From Thalassobaculaceae bacterium (GTDB lineage: Bacteria > Pseudomonadota > Alphaproteobacteria > Thalassobaculales > Thalassobaculaceae), in the NCBI GenBank assembly GCA_029212785.1, contig JARGOG010000048.1, forward strand, positions 1 through 34,129: DNA of 34,129 nucleotides, written 5' to 3'. The notes beneath the pieces were generated by a model that saw only the letters and a program-made list of their open reading frames with translations, had not been told where the DNA came from and did no database searches. This document shows positions 31,230 to 34,129 of the stretch, one piece after another (position 1 is the first letter of the stretch; every line of letters starts with the position of its first letter). Position numbers and translations under genes: made by a program.

Positions 31230-32864
31230 ATGCAGCAGGGCCAGATGATGGACCGGCCGCTGATGATCTCCGACATCATCACATATGCGGCGGAAATCCG
31301 GGGCGATCAGGAGATCGTGTCGGTCCGGGTCGAGGGAGACCGCCACCGCTACACCTATGCCGATCTGGCCGGCCGGGCCGCTCAGCTCGCCCATGCCTTG
31401 CGCAAGCTCGGCATCGGCGACGGAGATCGGGTGGCGACGCTGGCCTGGAACGGCTACCGGCATCTGGAGCTGTACTACGGGATCTCCGGCATCGGCGCCG
31501 TCTGCCACACGATCAATCCGCGGCTGTTCGCCGAGCAGATCGTCTATGTGGTCGGTCATGCCGAGGACAAGGTCCTGTTTCTGGATGCGACCTTCGTGCC
31601 GCTTGTCCAGAAACTGCGCGAACATCTGCCGGCCAGCCTGCGCTATGTCGTTCTGGGGGACGATACCCACGGCCTCGACGGCGCGCTCGCTTATGAGGAC
31701 CTGCTGGCGGGGCAGCCCGCGGCCATCGACTGGCCGAGTTTCGACGAGAAGACCGCAAGCGGCATCTGTTACACCTCCGGCACGACCGGACACCCCAAGG
31801 GCGTGCTGTACACCCACCGCTCGACCCTGCTGCATTCCTATGGCCTGATGGCGATCGCCACCGAGGTCGGACTGACGCCGACCGACAGCATTCTGCCCGT
31901 GGTCCCGTTGTTCCACGTCAACGCCTGGGGTTTGCCCTACGCCATGCCGCTGACCGGCACCCGCATCGTCATGCCGGGGCCGAAACTCGACGGCGAGAGC
32001 CTGTTCACGCTGATGGACGAGGAGAAGGTCACCTCGGCCTGGGGCGTGCCGACGGTCTGGCTCGGCCTGCTTGCCGAGATGCGCCGGCAGGGCCGCAAGC
32101 CGGACGGGTTCGACGTCGTCATCATCGGCGGCTCCGCGGCACCGGAGCCGATGATCCGCGAGTTCGAGGTCGATTTCGGCGTGCGCGTCGTCCATGGCTG
32201 GGGCATGACCGAGATGAGCCCGGTCGGCACCCTCACCACCATGGGGCCGACCCTGAACGCGCTTCCCGACAAGGAGCGCCGCAGGTTCAAGACCGGCCAG
32301 GGCCGGCGCATGTTCGGCTGCGAGTTGAAGATCGTCGACGAGGCCGGCGACCGTTTGCCCCATGACGGAGAGGCGTTTGGCGAGCTGCTGGTCCGCGGTC
32401 ACGGCGTGATGAACGGCTACTTCGCCAACGAGGAGGCCAGCGCCGTCGCGTTCGACGCCGAGGGATGGCTCCGCACCGGCGACGTGGCGAAGATCGACGC
32501 ATACGGCTTCCTCTACATCGTCGACCGGACCAAGGACGTCATCAAATCGGGCGGCGAGTGGATCAGCAGCCTCGACCTGGAAGGGGCGGCACTCGGCCAC
32601 CCGGCCATCGCCGAATGCGCGGTGATCGCCGCTCCCCACCCGAAATGGGGGGAGCGGCCGCTGCTGATTGCCCGTCTTGCCGAAGGCCAGACGACGAGCC
32701 CGGGGGAGGTCCGTGCCTTCCTCGCGGACAAGGTCGCAAAGTGGTGGTTGCCGGATGATGTGGTTTTCGTCGACGATCTTCCCCATACCGCGACCGGAAA
32801 GCTGTCCAAGCTGACGCTTCGGGAGCGGTTCAAGGACCACGTCCTGCCGACGGCCGCCGACTAG
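31230..32864 (+). CDS. Acyl-CoA ligase, DmdB-like (3-methylthiopropionyl-CoA ligase)
   Basis: A 544-residue AMP-forming acyl-CoA synthetase. The P-loop [10 protein letters not shown] is at residues 182-191, the Trp-bearing binding-site strand [12 protein letters not shown] follows, then GWGMTEMSP, and the C-terminal hinge and catalytic Lys524 in HTATGKL. The start [22 protein letters not shown], the closing [25 protein letters not shown] and the length look most like DmdB, the ligase of 3-methylthiopropionate in DMSP demethylation, but long- or medium-chain fatty acids are also possible for this large family. GGGAGGA lies seven bases before the ATG. An MFS transporter starts 40 bases after its stop, so both probably share a transcript. 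The true substrate cannot be read from sequence. Confidence 0.85.
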   Translation: MQQGQMMDRPLMISDIITYAAEIRGDQEIVSVRVEGDRHRYTYADLAGRAAQLAHALRKLGIGDGDRVATLAWNGYRHLELYYGISGIGAVCHTINPRLFAEQIVYVVGHAEDKVLFLDATFVPLVQKLREHLPASLRYVVLGDDTHGLDGALAYEDLLAGQPAAIDWPSFDEKTASGICYTSGTTGHPKGVLYTHRSTLLHSYGLMAIATEVGLTPTDSILPVVPLFHVNAWGLPYAMPLTGTRIVMPGPKLDGESLFTLMDEEKVTSAWGVPTVWLGLLAEMRRQGRKPDGFDVVIIGGSAAPEPMIREFEVDFGVRVVHGWGMTEMSPVGTLTTMGPTLNALPDKERRRFKTGQGRRMFGCELKIVDEAGDRLPHDGEAFGELLVRGHGVMNGYFANEEASAVAFDAEGWLRTGDVAKIDAYGFLYIVDRTKDVIKSGGEWISSLDLEGAALGHPAIAECAVIAAPHPKWGERPLLIARLAEGQTTSPGEVRAFLADKVAKWWLPDDVVFVDDLPHTATGKLSKLTLRERFKDHVLPTAAD

Positions 32865-32904
32865 GGCGGTCCCGGTATCCGGGAACGCCACATAGGACCG
32901 ACAG

Positions 32905-34129
32905 ATGAGCGATGACGCGGCGGTGAGCGCCGATACCCCGGCGCCGCCGATACGCTGGGCGATTCTGTTCGGCGTGTGGACCTGCTACTTCTGCTTCGGT
33001 CTGACGATCGCCGGTCTGGCGCCGATCGTCGGCCCCATCACCCGCGATCTGGAGATCAGCCACACCGCCATGGGCGGGGTGCTGGGCATCTGGCAGCTCG
33101 TCTATATCGTCGCCGCCGTTCCCTGCGGCAGCTTTCTCGACCGGGTCGGGGCGCGGCGCGCGATGTTCCTCGGCACGCTGATCATCGCGTTGTCCGGCCT
33201 AATGCGCGGGGTCGCCGATGACGTGGTGATGCTCTACATCGCCGTCGGACTGTTCGGCATCGGCGGCCCGATCGTCTCCGCCGGCGCACCGAAGGAAGTC
33301 GCCCGCTGGTTCACCGGCAGCGAGCGGGGCCTGGCGATGGGGATTTATATCACCGGACCGGCGCTCGGCTCGATCACCTCCCTGTCCCTGACCAATTCCG
33401 TGCTGATGCCGCTGTTCGACAATGACTGGCGGGCGGCCCTGCTGCTCTGGGCAGCGATATCCGTGGCGGGGGCCTTCATCTGGTTGGCGATCGCCCATCT
33501 GCCGGCCGCGCGCCGCCGCGACCCGCTTCCGGGTGCGGCGAAGCCCCGGCGCCAGCGCGAGGTGATCGCCGAGTTGCTGCGCATGCCGGAGGTGCGGCTG
33601 CTGATGGTGATGAGCGTGGCGATCTTCACCCTGAACCACGGCCTCAACAACTGGCTGCCGGAGATTCTTCGGGTCGGCGGCATGACGCCGGTGGAGGCGG
33701 GCTACTGGGCGACCGTGCCGACGGCGGTGGGCGTGCTCGCCTCGCTCAGCATCCCCCGTCTGGCGACGCCCGGGCGCCGTCATATCGTGCTCGGTGGGCT
33801 GGCGCTCGCGGCCGTCATCGCCTGTATCCTGCTCTGGATGGCGGCCCAGCCGATGTTGACGATCGGCCTCGTGCTTCAGGGGGTGGCCCGGTCGTCGCTG
33901 ATGACGGTGGCGATCCTCACTTTGGTCGAGACCAAGGGTGTGGGGTCGGAGCGGGCCGGCGTGGCCAGCGGGCTGTTCTTCTCCGCCGCCGAGATCGGCG
34001 GCGCCGGCGGCCCGATCCTGCTGGGACTGGTATACGACCACACCCACAGCTTCGATCTGTCCCTGTGGATCCTGGCCGGGGTCGCTGCCTTCCTGCTGCT
34101 CGGCACGGCCCGGCTCAAGGCGCTGCAGA
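32905..34129 (+). CDS. MFS transporter, 3' end outside window
   Basis: A continuous frame from the ATG at 32905 to the right edge, at least 408 codons without a stop, so the gene continues beyond the window. It encodes a 12-segment-type major facilitator. The first part has WAILFGVWTCYFCFGLTIAGLAPIVG, then the MFS motif A-like FLDRVGARRAMF, and long hydrophobic segments up to LSLWILAGVAAFLLLGTARLKAL. It resembles CynX/NimT-like or organic-acid MFS permeases, but the substrate is unknown. It follows the DmdB-like ligase by 40 bases on the same strand, so it may import the acid that the ligase activates. Confidence 0.88.
   Translation, partial: MSDDAAVSADTPAPPIRWAILFGVWTCYFCFGLTIAGLAPIVGPITRDLEISHTAMGGVLGIWQLVYIVAAVPCGSFLDRVGARRAMFLGTLIIALSGLMRGVADDVVMLYIAVGLFGIGGPIVSAGAPKEVARWFTGSERGLAMGIYITGPALGSITSLSLTNSVLMPLFDNDWRAALLLWAAISVAGAFIWLAIAHLPAARRRDPLPGAAKPRRQREVIAELLRMPEVRLLMVMSVAIFTLNHGLNNWLPEILRVGGMTPVEAGYWATVPTAVGVLASLSIPRLATPGRRHIVLGGLALAAVIACILLWMAAQPMLTIGLVLQGVARSSLMTVAILTLVETKGVGSERAGVASGLFFSAAEIGGAGGPILLGLVYDHTHSFDLSLWILAGVAAFLLLGTARLKALQ

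Overview
The window looks like chromosomal DNA of a high-GC alphaproteobacterium, most likely a free-living and perhaps marine member of the Rhodospirillales or a related order. The reasons are strong G/C bias at third positions, a class II fumarase followed by a ribbon-helix-helix gene, a DUF1217 flagellar-type protein with FliL nearby, a cytochrome c'/b561 pair, a form II CoxL-like molybdenum hydroxylase, and a DddP-like M24 protein plus a DmdB-like CoA ligase. Genus is a guess. I saw no rRNA, tRNA, CRISPR array, insertion sequence, integrase or phage gene.

Left part (1-8.5 kb): the 3' end of fumC overlaps an RHH regulator gene, which converges with a very large DUF1217 gene. Divergent from that lies a gamma-glutamyltransferase-family Ntn hydrolase and a small SpoIIAA-like protein. 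A small unknown gene on the minus strand is followed by fliL, a dipeptide-epimerase-type enolase-superfamily enzyme, and a SAM methyltransferase that is frameshifted in this sequence. A strong hairpin closes the region.

Middle part (8.6-19.3 kb): a minus-strand group holds a secreted protein of unknown function, an alpha/beta hydrolase and an NAD-dependent epimerase. Divergent from it is a lone MttB-family methyltransferase without pyrrolysine. A DUF4870 membrane protein and a threonine aldolase follow, bracketed by two intergenic inverted-repeat elements. A minus-strand operon then carries an orphan form II CoxL-like subunit, CysQ and a small secreted proline-rich protein. Divergent from it is an SRAP (YedK/HMCES) DNA-repair protein.

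Right-middle (19.3-25.3 kb): a minus-strand group reads PAS-GGDEF-EAL protein, then a single-pass membrane protein with an acidic linker, then a DddP-like M24 protein. Upstream are alkA and a 75-codon ORF that looks like an internally deleted polysaccharide deacetylase.

Right part (25.3-34.1 kb): a plus-strand run of YjbQ, amidase, creatininase-family hydrolase and cytochrome b561 converges with cytochrome c'. Then come a small unknown gene, an FkbM methyltransferase with a helical N-terminal extension, an acyl-CoA ligase most like 3-(methylthio)propionyl-CoA ligase, and an MFS transporter that runs off the right end. The themes are catabolism of amides and small organic nitrogen or sulfur compounds, with scattered signalling, motility and repair genes. 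No single large defence or mobile system is visible. The most interesting points are the DddP-like protein lacking the recalled catalytic Asp, the orphan CoxL, the miniature deacetylase and the DNA-repair gene with a near-LexA box.
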